In this document: piece by piece, positions 28,989 through 38,666 of the stretch
Numbering within the stretch: position 1 is the first letter of the stretch
Layout of the letters: each line of letters starts with the position of its first letter
Source of the DNA: Alphaproteobacteria bacterium
Lineage (GTDB): Bacteria; Pseudomonadota; Alphaproteobacteria; ATCC43930; CGMCC-115725
Length of the DNA: 41,098 nt
Direction: 5' to 3'
Assembly: GCA_019237135.1 (NCBI GenBank)
Contig: JAFAHQ010000107.1
Location: 1 to 41,098, forward strand
Translations under genes and position numbers: made by a program
The notes under the pieces: generated by a model
Seen by the model: the letters and a program-made list of their open reading frames with translations, nothing else
Database searches by the model: none
Told to the model about the DNA's origin: nothing

Positions 28989-29698
28989 GGCCGCCCTCCT
29001 TCGAGATAGGCGGCGCGTACCTCAGGGTTGGCCAGCAGCTCGGTTCCGGTGCCGCTTAGCATAATCCGCCCGGTCTGCATAACATAGCCGCGGTCGGCGA
29101 GCCGCAGGGCATGGTGCGCATTCTGCTCGACCAGCAATACGGTCGTCTTCTGCCGCTCGTTGATTTCGCGGATCGCGCCAAAGATCTGCGTGACCAGAAG
29201 AGGCGCCAGTCCGAGCGAAGGCTCGTCGAGCAACAACAGCCGTGGGCGGCTCATCAGGGCACGGGCGATCGCCAGCATCTGCTGCTCGCCACCCGAAAGC
29301 GTGCCGCCGTGCTGCCCCCGGCGTTGATCCAAGATCGGGAACAATCCAAAGACGCGCGCCAGATCCTCGTCGAATGAGGTCCGATCGGCGACCGTCGCCC
29401 CCATTTGGAGATTCTCAAGAACGGTCATGCGCGAAAAGATCCGCCGTCCTTCGGGCGCCTGCGCGATTCCGAGACGGACGATTTCGAACGTCGCAAGCCG
29501 GGTAATATCGCAACCCTCGAACAGGATCTGCCCCCGGGCGGCGCGCGGCCGGCCGCAAACCGTCATCAGCAGCGTCGATTTGCCGGCCCCGTTTGCGCCA
29601 ATCAGAGTGACGATCTCGCCCGCGCGGACCTCCAGATCGATCCCCTTAAGCGCCTCGATGTTGCCATAGAAAGCATGGACGCCAGAAATCGTCAGCAT
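28985..29698 (-). CDS. livF: branched-chain-type ABC transporter ATP-binding protein (LivF-like)
   Basis: MLTISGVHAFYGNIEALKGIDLEVRAGEIVTLIGANGAGKSTLLMTVCG...LSGGEQQMLAIARALMSRPRLLLLDEPSLGLAPLLV. Confidence 0.95.
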   Translation of the reverse strand: MLTISGVHAFYGNIEALKGIDLEVRAGEIVTLIGANGAGKSTLLMTVCGRPRAARGQILFEGCDITRLATFEIVRLGIAQAPEGRRIFSRMTVLENLQMGATVADRTSFDEDLARVFGLFPILDQRRGQHGGTLSGGEQQMLAIARALMSRPRLLLLDEPSLGLAPLLVTQIFGAIREINERQKTTVLLVEQNAHHALRLADRGYVMQTGRIMLSGTGTELLANPEVRAAYLEGGRP

Positions 29699-29700
29699 CG

Positions 29701-30549
29701 TCAGCGGATGTTGAGATCGGCGGCAGTTACCTCGGGTGGCTCCTCCAGCTCATCCTCGCCGAGATACGCTTTGATAACGTCGGGATCGGCGCGCACCTCG
29801 ACCGGCGTCCCGTCGGCGATCTTGCGCCCGTAGTCGAGAACGATGATGTGATCCGAGATCCCCATCACCACGCTCATGTCGTGCTCGATCAACAGGATCC
29901 CGATTTCCTGCTCGGCGCGAACCGCGAGCAAAAGCTCGTTGAGCTCGGCTGATTCACGCGGGTTGAGGCCGGCAGCGGGCTCATCGAGGCACAGCAGCGC
30001 CGGCCCGGTACACAGCGCTCTCGCAATCTCCAGGCGGCGTTGCGCGCCGTACGGCAATGTCCCGGCGGTCCAGTCCGCGTGCTCGATCAACCCAACCTTA
30101 TCGAGCCAGTGCCGCGCGCGCTCGACGGCAGCCCGCTCAGCCGAGCGATAACGCGGCAGTCCGAGGAGCCCCGCTATGGAGAGCACGCTCGCCGACATCA
30201 GCAAATTGTGTTGGGCGACGATCAGGTTTTCTAGAACCGTCATGCCGGCGAACAGGCGTATGTTTTGGAAGGTGCGGGCGATACCGGCCTGCCGAGCGAT
30301 CCTGAAACCGTCCATCCGCTCGAGTAGCAGCGCTTCGCCGTCGACGTGCATCGTAAGACGACCGATGCTCGGCTTGTAGAAGCCGGTGAGGCAATTGAAG
30401 ACGGTGGTCTTGCCAGCGCCGTTCGGTCCGATGATCGCGGTGATATCGCGGGAATAAGCGTTGAACGAAAGGTCTTGGACCGCGGTAAGCCCGCCAAAGC
30501 GCATCGTCAAATGCTCCACCGCGAGCAGCAGCCCCTGACTTTCGGCCAT
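29701..30549 (-). CDS. livG: branched-chain-type ABC transporter ATP-binding protein (LivG-like)
   Basis: MAESQGLLLAVEHLTMRFGGLTAVQDLSFNAYSRDITAIIGPNGAGKTTVFNCLTGFYKPSIGRL...LPYGAQRRLEIARALCTGPALLCLDEPAAGLNPRES; N-terminal extension of the listed ORF rejected. Confidence 0.95.
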   Translation of the reverse strand: MAESQGLLLAVEHLTMRFGGLTAVQDLSFNAYSRDITAIIGPNGAGKTTVFNCLTGFYKPSIGRLTMHVDGEALLLERMDGFRIARQAGIARTFQNIRLFAGMTVLENLIVAQHNLLMSASVLSIAGLLGLPRYRSAERAAVERARHWLDKVGLIEHADWTAGTLPYGAQRRLEIARALCTGPALLCLDEPAAGLNPRESAELNELLLAVRAEQEIGILLIEHDMSVVMGISDHIIVLDYGRKIADGTPVEVRADPDVIKAYLGEDELEEPPEVTAADLNIR

Positions 30550-30554
30550 GCCGG

Positions 30555-31886
30555 TCACGGCCAAAGGACCCGCGTCGATTTGGGTACAAGGCGCAGCGAG
30601 GGTTCGCGGTGCGCCAGTAGGCCGCGCGGGCGCCACACCATGATCGCGACCATAGCCGCGCCAAAGATCAGCATGCGGAACTCGGCGAAGGCGCGGCCGA
30701 ACTCGGGCAACGTGACCAGCAGCAGCGCGGCAAGGACGACTCCCATCTGGCTCCCCATGCCACCGAGTACGACGATTGCGAGAATTGTCGCCGACTCGAT
30801 GAAAGTGAAGCTCTCGGGGCTGATGAAACCCTGCCGCGTCGCAAAAAAGCAGCCGGCTATACCTCCGAGCATCGCGCCGATACCAAAGGCGGAGAGCTTG
30901 ACGTTCGTGGGATTGATGCCGAGCGCGCGACAGGCGACCTCGTCCTCGCGCAAGGCTTCCCAGGCGCGACCGATCGGTAGCTTGCGCAGGCGCAACGTGA
31001 ACAGGTTGGTGACGAGCGCCAACGCCAGGATGACGAAATAGATATATGTGACGCGCTGGGTCGCGGAGAATTCGAGGCCAAAGAACTGGTGGAAGGTCGT
31101 CACACCTTCCGGCGCCGAGTGGGCAAAAGGCAGACCAAAGAAGGAAGGCCGCGGGATGTCCGAGATCCCGTTTGGACCACCGGTGACAGGCGACCAGTTC
31201 AACAAGATGATGCGGATGATTTCGCCGAAGCCGAGCGTCACGATTGCGAGATAATCGCCCCGCAGCCGCAGCACGGGAAACCCTAGTATGACCCCGAAGC
31301 TCGCTGCTACCACGCCCGAGAACGGTAAAGCCTGCCAAAAGGTAAGCCCGAGATGGCGCGCCAACAGGGCAAAGGTATAGGCGCCGACGGCGTAGAACGC
31401 GACGTAGCCGAGATCGAGTAGGCCGGCGAGCCCGACGACTACATTGAGACCCCAGCCAAGCATAATGTATATCAGCACGGTGGTGCCGAGATCGATCAGA
31501 TAGCGCGAGGAGAACGGCAGAAACGGCAAGGCGACGGCGAATGCGATCCCGGTAAGGGTTAGCGGCAATGCCCGACGGTTGCCCCAGACCGCGAGGCGAG
31601 CAAAGACCGTCTCGTCAACCATTTCCCGGCCGCGACGGAGGCGCTGCTGGAGATGCAGCGCCAACCTCCCGGCAAACACCGCGGCAGCGGCCATGGCGAC
31701 CCAGTCAAAATGCGTGCGGATGCCAAGCGCGCCACCGCCGATATCGTAGGTTTGGGCACCCACCAGCGGCAGGGCTAGAAGTGTGGCGACCAGCGCCGCC
31801 ATGGCTGCATCCCGAAGTAGTGCCGACCAGTCGAGAGGCGCCAGGGCCGCTTTCTCGACGGCAAGCGCGGAGGCGGCCGTAATCAC
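30555..31886 (-). CDS. livM: branched-chain-type ABC transporter permease (LivM-like)
   Basis: 443 aa multi-TM; YIMLGWGLNVVVGLAGLLDLGYVAFYAVGAYTFALL...GDYLAIVTLGFGEIIRIILLNW...GRAWEALREDEVACRALGINPTNVKLSAFGIGAMLGGIAG. Confidence 0.96.
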   Translation of the reverse strand: MITAASALAVEKAALAPLDWSALLRDAAMAALVATLLALPLVGAQTYDIGGGALGIRTHFDWVAMAAAAVFAGRLALHLQQRLRRGREMVDETVFARLAVWGNRRALPLTLTGIAFAVALPFLPFSSRYLIDLGTTVLIYIMLGWGLNVVVGLAGLLDLGYVAFYAVGAYTFALLARHLGLTFWQALPFSGVVAASFGVILGFPVLRLRGDYLAIVTLGFGEIIRIILLNWSPVTGGPNGISDIPRPSFFGLPFAHSAPEGVTTFHQFFGLEFSATQRVTYIYFVILALALVTNLFTLRLRKLPIGRAWEALREDEVACRALGINPTNVKLSAFGIGAMLGGIAGCFFATRQGFISPESFTFIESATILAIVVLGGMGSQMGVVLAALLLVTLPEFGRAFAEFRMLIFGAAMVAIMVWRPRGLLAHREPSLRLVPKSTRVLWP

Positions 31887-32797
31887 ACCTTTTCGAGTTC
31901 GGGCCGGCCGAGCAGGCCCGTCGGTCGGAACACCAGCACGAGGATGAGGACCACGAAGACTGAAACGTCTTTGTATTCGACAGAGAAATAGCCGGACCAG
32001 AAAGCCTCGATCAGCCCGATCAGAATACCGCCCAGCATTGCCCCCGGTAGCGAGCCGATGCCGCCAAGGACCGCAGCCGTAAAAGCCTTAACCCCCGCGA
32101 GGAAGCCGATGAAGAAATCGACGACACCGTAATAGAGGGTGACCATCAATCCGGCGACGGCCGCGAGTGCCGCACCCATTACGAAGGTCATCGAGATGAC
32201 CCGGTCGACATCGACCCCGAGTAGGGCCGCCATCTGCATGTCCTGCTCGCAGGCGCGTTGCGCGCGGCCGAGCGGGGTGGTTGCGATGAGAGTCGAAAAC
32301 CCAGCCATCAGCGCCAACGTCACCAGCATGATTAGGAGCTGCAGATAGCTGAGCCGAACGACGAAACCGCCGCTCTCGAAGACCGTGAACCCGCCCTGAA
32401 CGAGAGGCAGCATCGGCTTCTCCCGCGCACCTTGCAGGATTTGCACGTAGTTCTGCAGAAAGATCGAGGTGCCGATTGCCGATATCAGCGGGGCGAGCCG
32501 GAACGACCCGCGTAATGGGCGATACGCGACCCGTTCCACGGTCCAGCCGTAGATCGCGGTGAAGAACATCGTTGTTAACAAAACCAGAGTTAAGGCGAGC
32601 GGAACATAGCTGACGCCGATCAAACCCAGTACCAAAAAGGTAATGATCGAAATGAAGGCGCCGATCATGTAGATCTCGCCATGAGCGAAATTGATCATGC
32701 CGATGATGCCGTAAACCATCGTATAGCCGATGGCGATCAGTCCATAGATCGACCCCAAGGTCAGCCCGTTAATCAGTTGCTGCAGGAAATATGCCAT
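31883..32797 (-). CDS. livH: branched-chain-type ABC transporter permease (LivH-like)
   Basis: 304 aa; QQLINGLTLGSIYGLIAIGYTMVYGIIGMINFAHGEIYMIGAF...GRAQRACEQDMQMAALLGVDVDRVISMTFVMGAALAAVAG. Confidence 0.96.
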   Translation of the reverse strand: MAYFLQQLINGLTLGSIYGLIAIGYTMVYGIIGMINFAHGEIYMIGAFISIITFLVLGLIGVSYVPLALTLVLLTTMFFTAIYGWTVERVAYRPLRGSFRLAPLISAIGTSIFLQNYVQILQGAREKPMLPLVQGGFTVFESGGFVVRLSYLQLLIMLVTLALMAGFSTLIATTPLGRAQRACEQDMQMAALLGVDVDRVISMTFVMGAALAAVAGLMVTLYYGVVDFFIGFLAGVKAFTAAVLGGIGSLPGAMLGGILIGLIEAFWSGYFSVEYKDVSVFVVLILVLVFRPTGLLGRPELEKV

Positions 32798-32809
32798 CGC
32801 GCTCGTCGT

Positions 32810-34516
32810 TCAACGCAGCACCTTCCCGAGCGGTTGCTTGCGTAGAAAGTCGAAGTCGCAACCGCGGTCGGCCTGTAGGATTTCATGGCGGTAGAGCCAC
32901 GCATAGCCACGCTCGGGGACGGGAGGTGGCGCGACCGAGCGGCGCGCCAGCTCCTCCGGAGAAACCAGCAGGTCGAGGCGACGACCAGCGACGGACAGGC
33001 GGATGTGATCGCCGTCGCGCACCTTGGCGAGCGGTCCGCCGCTCGCCGCGTCGGGGGTCACATGCAGCACGATGGACCCATAGGCCGTGCCGCTCATGCG
33101 CGCATCGGAGACGCGCACCATATCCTTCACCCCAGCCCGCGCCAATTTTCCAGGGATTGGCAGGTAGCCAGCCTCGGGCATGCCAGACGCACTCAATGGG
33201 CCGGCATTCTGCAATACCAGAAAATCATCCGGGGTGACGGCGAGATCGGAGTCGTCAATCCGCGCCGAGAGATTTTCAAGCGAGGAGAAGACGACGGCGC
33301 GCCCCTCCTTCTCGAACAGCTTTGGGTCAGCGGCCGAGCGTTTGAAGATCGCGCCCTTCGGGGCCAGCGAGCCAAACAACGCCACGAGACCGCCCTTCGG
33401 TTGCAGCGGATCCGCCAACGGCTTGACCACCGAACGGTCGACCGGCCCTGCTTCCACCGCAAGACGCTGACCGAGTGTCTCGCCGGCTACCGTCATGCAA
33501 TCGAGGTGCAGGAGCGGTTTCAGCTCACGCAGCACCGCGCCGATCCCACCGGCGGCGAACAGATCCTCCATGTAATGCGGACCGGTCGGCTTCAGATCGA
33601 CGAGGACCGGGGTCGAATCGCTAATCTCGTTCAGCTGGCCGAGGTCCAGGTCGATGCCGGCCCTGCCGGCGATCGCGGTTAGATGTAGGACCGCGTTGGT
33701 CGAGCCTCCGATCGCCATCAGCACCCTGAGGGCATTCTCGACCGATTGTGGCGTGACGATGCGTTCCGGGGTGAGTCCACTGCGAACGAGGTGCATCGCG
33801 GTCCGGCCGGTAGCCTCAGCAGCGCGTAACCGGTCGGCATGAACCGCCGGGATTGCAGCGCTGCCGGGCAGAATCATCCCGAGCGCCTCGGCGATCGAAG
33901 CCATCGTGCTCGCAGTGCCCATCACTGCGCAGGTCCCGGCGGTCGTCGCCAAGTTGCCTTCGATCTCCTGGATCTCCTCGGTGGCAATCTCTCCGGCGCG
34001 GTATCTAGCCCAAAAGCGGCGGCAATCGGTACAAGCGCCGAGCCGCTCGCCATGCCAGCGCGATGTCATCATCGGCCCGGCAACGAGTCCGATCGCTGGC
34101 CTATTCGCCGAGATCGCGCCCATCAGCTGGGCCGGCACGGTCTTGTCGCAGCCGCCGACCAGCACGACCGCATCCATCGGCTGGGCGCGGATCATCTCCT
34201 CGGTGTCCATTGCCATCAGATTGCGGAACATCAGGCTTGTCGGGTTCAGGAACACCTCGCCAAGCGAGATCGTCGGAAACGTCAGCGGAAAACCGCCCGT
34301 CGCCAGCACGCCGCGTTTCACGGCCTCGATCAGCTCAGGAAAATGGCGATGGCAATTGTTGAACCCCGACGAGCTGTCCGCGATGCCGACCACTGGGCGG
34401 GCCAAGAGCTCGCTCGAATAACCCATCGAGCGGGCAAAAGAACGCCGCAGGTAGAGTGCGAAATCGGGGTCGCCATAATTCGTTAGCCCGCGGGCCAAGC
34501 CGACCGGTTGAGTCAT
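32810..34516 (-). CDS. IlvD/Edd family dehydratase (sugar-acid dehydratase-like subgroup likely)
   Basis: 568 aa; VGIADSSSGFNNCHRHFPELIEAVKRGVLATGGFPLTFPTISLGE...DAVVLVGGCDKTVPAQLMGAISANRPAIGLVAGPM...GERLGACTDCRRFWARYRAGEI...TAGTCAVMGTASTMASIAEALGMILPGSAAIPAVHADRLR: conserved Fe-S cysteines of the family; GACTDCR resembles L-arabinonate/xylonate-type members. Confidence 0.92.
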   Translation of the reverse strand: MTQPVGLARGLTNYGDPDFALYLRRSFARSMGYSSELLARPVVGIADSSSGFNNCHRHFPELIEAVKRGVLATGGFPLTFPTISLGEVFLNPTSLMFRNLMAMDTEEMIRAQPMDAVVLVGGCDKTVPAQLMGAISANRPAIGLVAGPMMTSRWHGERLGACTDCRRFWARYRAGEIATEEIQEIEGNLATTAGTCAVMGTASTMASIAEALGMILPGSAAIPAVHADRLRAAEATGRTAMHLVRSGLTPERIVTPQSVENALRVLMAIGGSTNAVLHLTAIAGRAGIDLDLGQLNEISDSTPVLVDLKPTGPHYMEDLFAAGGIGAVLRELKPLLHLDCMTVAGETLGQRLAVEAGPVDRSVVKPLADPLQPKGGLVALFGSLAPKGAIFKRSAADPKLFEKEGRAVVFSSLENLSARIDDSDLAVTPDDFLVLQNAGPLSASGMPEAGYLPIPGKLARAGVKDMVRVSDARMSGTAYGSIVLHVTPDAASGGPLAKVRDGDHIRLSVAGRRLDLLVSPEELARRSVAPPPVPERGYAWLYRHEILQADRGCDFDFLRKQPLGKVLR

Positions 34517-34640
34517 CGGGTTTCTCTCGAAAGCATATGATGCCAGCTTGCCGCCGTCTCGCGGCCGCAGGCAAGCGCGGTGTCACGGAGCCATTCCGGC
34601 TGCAGCTGCGTTCACCCGTGAACAGCAAGAAAGGCGATCG

Positions 34641-36848
34641 ATGGTCGGAGCGGCGTCGCAGGCCAGTTCCTCGGAGGCGGTGTTTCTATGCCAAATCATA
34701 CTGCTCTTGGTATCCGGGCGGCTGTTGGGCGAGGCCATGCTGCGGATGGGCCAACCCGCGGTGATCGGCCAGCTGATCGCCGGAATCCTGCTTGGCCCTT
34801 CGATACTCGGGGAGCTCTGGCCTCAGCTGCAGCACGCGATCTTCCCGCCGGGGCGCGAGGAGAAGGCGATGACCAACGCTGTCTCGGAGCTCGGCATCCT
34901 GATGCTGCTTCTGCTAACCGGCATGGAAACAGACTTGTCGGTAGTGCGAAAGTCGCGCGGTATTGCGCTCAGCGTATCGTTCACCGGCATCGCCATACCC
35001 TTTGTATGCGGCTTCGTTCTCGGCGAGACGTTGCCAGAGACGATGCTGCCGCACCCGGAACAACGTTTAATCACGTCCCTGTTTCTCGGCACCGCGCTTT
35101 CGATCTCCTCGGTCAAGATCGTGGCAATGGTCGTGCGCGAGATGAACTTCATGCGGCGTACCGTCGGCCAGTTGATTGTCACCTCGGCGATCATCGACGA
35201 CACCACTTGCTGGATCATCATGGCAGTGACGTTCGGTCTTGCGCTTCACGGCGGGATCGACCTTGCCTCGCTCACCCAGAGTATCGTCGGGACCGCGCTG
35301 TTCCTGGTCGCGAGCTTTACCGTCGGCCGGCGGCTGGTGTTTTTCCTGATCCGATGGGCCAACGACACGCTGATTAGCGAAGTGCCGGTCATCACGACCA
35401 TCCTGGTCGTGATGGGGATCATGGCGCTGATTACTGACGCGATTGGCGTACACACTGTTCTCGGCGCGTTTGTCGCCGGCATTCTCGTCGGCCAATCGCC
35501 GATCCTCACTCGCCACATCGATGAGCAGGTGCGTGGGCTCATCACGGCGCTTTTCATGCCGGTATTTTTCGGTGTGGCCGGACTTAATGCCGATCTTCGG
35601 GTGCTAGGAAATCCCCTGTTGTTGCTGCTCGCACTCGGCTTTGTCGCTATTGCCAGTCTCGGTAAATTCAGCGGAGCGTTTATCGGCGGCGCCATCGGTG
35701 GTCTGACGTGGCGAGAGTCGCTGGCTCTCGGCTGGGGTATGAACGCCCGCGGCTCGACCGAGGTCATCGTCGCATCTCTTGGTCTGTCGATGGGCGCGCT
35801 TACCCAGGATTTGTTCACGATTATCGTGACCATGGCGGTGGTCACGACTATGGCAATGCCCCCGATGCTGCGCTCGGCACTCGCGCGCCTGCCGCTCCGC
35901 CCCGATGAAAAAGCGCGGATCGAACGCGAAGAGTTCGAAGCGCGGGGCTTCGTCAGTAATATCGAACGTCTGCTCGTCGCCGTCGACCAGAGCGAGAACG
36001 GCCAGTTTGTCTCGCGCTTGGCGGGGCTGCTCTCCGGATCCCGAAGGATCCCGAGCACTGTGCTGCAGCTCGTCCCCGGTTCCTCGTCGAGAGAGGAGCG
36101 AGGGGGACCCCTGGCTGACGAGGGCGTCGATTCCATCGTCAAGCAGACAGCGGCGGCCGCCGAGATCGAGAGTACGCACACGGGCGCCGCCACATCGCCG
36201 GGCGACATCACAACACTGCTGCGACGGGCACTGACGGAAGATGCCATCGCCGATGAGGCGAGAAAAGGTTACGACCTGCTGCTGGTCGGGGTCGATCGGG
36301 CCGTGGCGGCCGAAGGCGAAATCGGCGAGAGGGCGGCGCGGCTTGCGCAGACCTTTAAAGGCCCTCTCGCAATCGGCGTCGCGCGCGGATCCCATCGCGA
36401 GGAACCGGCCGCCGCCACGCATCTCGACATCCTGGTCCCGGTTACTGGTACTGAATATTCGCGGCGCGGTGCCGAGGTCGCCCTGACGCTGGCGCGTGCG
36501 AGCCTTGGCTCGGTCACGGCATTGTACGTGGCGCGGAGAGGACCGCCGCCCCGGCGGCACGGCATGGCCCTTGGCTTCGGCCCCAATTGGGGAGGCATCG
36601 GTACCAACGAAGCAGCGATCTTGCGCGACGTCGTTCGACTCGGCGAGCGATTCAGTGTGCCGCTACGAACCGCGGTCCGCGCGCATGTCGACGCGGAAGA
36701 GGCAATCCTGCGGCAGCTGAGAACGGGGGAGCACAATCTGATCGTCATGGGCGTCAGCCCCCGGCCAGGGACCACACTTTTCTTTGGAGACGCGGCAGCG
36801 GCGGTGCTAAAGCGATCCAATCGGTCCATCTTGCTGGTCGCGAGCTGA
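34641..36848 (+). CDS. Kef-type cation:proton antiporter with C-terminal UspA-like domains
   Basis: N-terminal Na+/H+ exchanger domain (LLVSGRLLGEAMLRMGQPAVIGQLIAGILLGPSILG...NARGSTEVIVASLGLSMGALTQDLFTIIVTMAVVTTMAMPPML) followed by about 330 aa with a C-terminal USP motif (LRQLRTGEHNLIVMGVSPRPGTTLFFGDAAAAVLKRSNRSILLVAS). Confidence 0.93.
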   Translation: MVGAASQASSSEAVFLCQIILLLVSGRLLGEAMLRMGQPAVIGQLIAGILLGPSILGELWPQLQHAIFPPGREEKAMTNAVSELGILMLLLLTGMETDLSVVRKSRGIALSVSFTGIAIPFVCGFVLGETLPETMLPHPEQRLITSLFLGTALSISSVKIVAMVVREMNFMRRTVGQLIVTSAIIDDTTCWIIMAVTFGLALHGGIDLASLTQSIVGTALFLVASFTVGRRLVFFLIRWANDTLISEVPVITTILVVMGIMALITDAIGVHTVLGAFVAGILVGQSPILTRHIDEQVRGLITALFMPVFFGVAGLNADLRVLGNPLLLLLALGFVAIASLGKFSGAFIGGAIGGLTWRESLALGWGMNARGSTEVIVASLGLSMGALTQDLFTIIVTMAVVTTMAMPPMLRSALARLPLRPDEKARIEREEFEARGFVSNIERLLVAVDQSENGQFVSRLAGLLSGSRRIPSTVLQLVPGSSSREERGGPLADEGVDSIVKQTAAAAEIESTHTGAATSPGDITTLLRRALTEDAIADEARKGYDLLLVGVDRAVAAEGEIGERAARLAQTFKGPLAIGVARGSHREEPAAATHLDILVPVTGTEYSRRGAEVALTLARASLGSVTALYVARRGPPPRRHGMALGFGPNWGGIGTNEAAILRDVVRLGERFSVPLRTAVRAHVDAEEAILRQLRTGEHNLIVMGVSPRPGTTLFFGDAAAAVLKRSNRSILLVAS

Positions 36849-37027
36849 CCGAGGCCGCGCGATCCGTCGCCTCTGCCGCGGAACAAACACCCTTGTCACG
36901 AGGCCGGGGGGATACCATTTTCGCGATTATCGGAAGCTCGAACTCCCGCTTTTGCTCATCATGGGGTCGGTGCGTCTCTGATAGCGCTCGTATGGCCGCC
37001 CGGTCGAACCCGCTCGGAATTAATCGG

Positions 37028-37048
37028 TCGCTATCGCGTTGATAGCGA
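37028..37048. promoter_or_regulatory. candidate operator: inverted repeat TCGCTATC-gcgtt-GATAGCGA upstream of the XRE gene
   Basis: Perfect 8-bp arms about 50 nt upstream of the CDS at 37098; an extra half-site TGATAGCG at about 36979-36986. Confidence 0.45.
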
Positions 37049-37097
37049 TGAAGGCCACGATCAGCGCGTTTTGGGCAGGTAAACACAGGTGAGGAGC

Positions 37098-37469
37098 ATG
37101 GCTAAACCTAAGAGAGGGCGGTCGACCGCCGCCATAGACGATCATGTCGGTGCACGGATTCGCGAGCGCCGCATCATGCTGGGCCTGACTCAGCAGCAGC
37201 TCGCCGAGATGATCGGCGTCACCTATCAGCAAGCTCACAAATACGAGCGCGGGATTAATCGGGTATCGGCCGGAAGGCTGTTCGAGATCGCCCGGGCACT
37301 GAGCGCGCCGATCAGTTATTTCTACGAGGGCATCGGACAGGAAGGTCCGCGGCAGGTCACGCCGCACCAGCGCATGCTGCTCGAGATCGCCCGCAATTTT
37401 GCGGAGATCAGAAACGAAAGGCATCAGGAGGCGGTGAGTCAGCTCGCCCGAGCGCTGGCGAGTCGCTGA
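37098..37469 (+). CDS. XRE family helix-turn-helix transcriptional regulator
   Basis: IDDHVGARIRERRIMLGLTQQQLAEMIGVTYQQAHKYERGINRVSAGRLFEIARALSAPISYFYEGI; AGGAG RBS just upstream of ATG. Confidence 0.95.
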   Translation: MAKPKRGRSTAAIDDHVGARIRERRIMLGLTQQQLAEMIGVTYQQAHKYERGINRVSAGRLFEIARALSAPISYFYEGIGQEGPRQVTPHQRMLLEIARNFAEIRNERHQEAVSQLARALASR

Positions 37470-37477
37470 CGCGGAGG

Positions 37478-38647
37478 CTAGCCTAACGCTGCGTAGAGCG
37501 CCTTCTCAAAGCCTTCGAGCAGCGCGAGCGCTTTGGGATCGGCAAACGGGATCAGCTGCATCAGAATGACGCCGGCGATACCGTTCGCCGGATCGACCCA
37601 GAAGTATGTGTTGCCCAATCCCGCCCAGGCGAGGCTCCCAGGGCCACGCCCGCCCGGCACCGCCTCGGGCGAGATCATGAAGCCAAGGCCAAATTTCTTC
37701 GTCATCCCCGGGAAAAACTCGGCGTCGTTCGAGTAGGTGGGAACGGCGGTCTTAAGTAGCCGCACGTCGAGACCGCCGATGGCGTTCTGCGACATCAGCC
37801 GGACCGTCTCAGGCCGCAACACCTGCCGGCCGTTGGCGCGGCCCTCGTCGAGGAACAGGCGCTCAAACGCCAGATAGTCCGCGGCCGTCCCGTAAAGTCC
37901 GCCGCCGCCCATTTCGAATTCCGGTTCCTGCGGAAGCTCGAACGGGATCGGAGCAAGCGTGCCGTCCTCGGCTCGCGCGTGCATGCCGGCGAGCCGAGCA
38001 CGATGATCGGGGGTCAGCGCGAAGCCGGTATCCTTCATCCCGGTGGGCGCGAAGATATGCTCCGCGAAAAAATTGCCGAGCGACTGGCCACTCGCCCGTT
38101 CGACAGCCTTGCCGGCCCAATCGATGTTGATCCCGTAGTCCCACCTGTCGCCGGGGTCGAACACCAGCGGCAGCATCAGCGCGGCGTTCTGGCAGGAGAT
38201 GATGCCCGGGGTGTGCATCTTTTCCATATAGCGGCCAATTTCAGGGTTCCAGATGTCGTAGACGAACCCTGCGGTATGAGTAAGCAGATGCCGCAATGTT
38301 ATTGGCCGCCGCGCCGGACGCAGCCGCGGTTCACCCGCGGGATCGAAACCTTCGAGCACTCGCGGCGAGGCAAGTTCCGGCAGCACCTCCGCGATCGGCC
38401 ACTCGAGCGAGAGCTTTCCTTGTTCGACGAGCCGCATCGCCGCCGTCGAGGTTATTGCCTTTGTCATCGAGGCGATCCAAAACACCGTGTCGACGGTCAT
38501 CGCCCGCCCATTGGGCAAGGCGCGCGTGCCAAAGGCACCTTGATAAACCGGGCCCTCGCTCGTCGCCGCCATTGCGACCACACCCGGCACGTCGCCTCGG
38601 TCGGTCGCGGCCTTCAGCACCTGATCGACTTGCGGCAGTTGGCGCAT
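37478..38647 (-). CDS. serine hydrolase (beta-lactamase class C / esterase family)
   Basis: GTRALPNGRAMTVDTVFWIASMTKAITSTAAMRLVEQGKLSLEWPIAEVLPEL: SxxK (SMTK) motif; YxN-like WDYGINIDW. Start at MRQLPQVDQ. Confidence 0.93.
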   Translation of the reverse strand: MRQLPQVDQVLKAATDRGDVPGVVAMAATSEGPVYQGAFGTRALPNGRAMTVDTVFWIASMTKAITSTAAMRLVEQGKLSLEWPIAEVLPELASPRVLEGFDPAGEPRLRPARRPITLRHLLTHTAGFVYDIWNPEIGRYMEKMHTPGIISCQNAALMLPLVFDPGDRWDYGINIDWAGKAVERASGQSLGNFFAEHIFAPTGMKDTGFALTPDHRARLAGMHARAEDGTLAPIPFELPQEPEFEMGGGGLYGTAADYLAFERLFLDEGRANGRQVLRPETVRLMSQNAIGGLDVRLLKTAVPTYSNDAEFFPGMTKKFGLGFMISPEAVPGGRGPGSLAWAGLGNTYFWVDPANGIAGVILMQLIPFADPKALALLEGFEKALYAALG

Positions 38648-38666
38648 CGCGTGCCTCCCTGGTTCG

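Noticed and set aside
30550-31338. N-terminal extension of the livG-frame ORF (29701-31338)
   Set aside because: Low-complexity Arg/His-rich translation overlapping livM in another frame; LivG begins at MAESQGLLLAVEHL.
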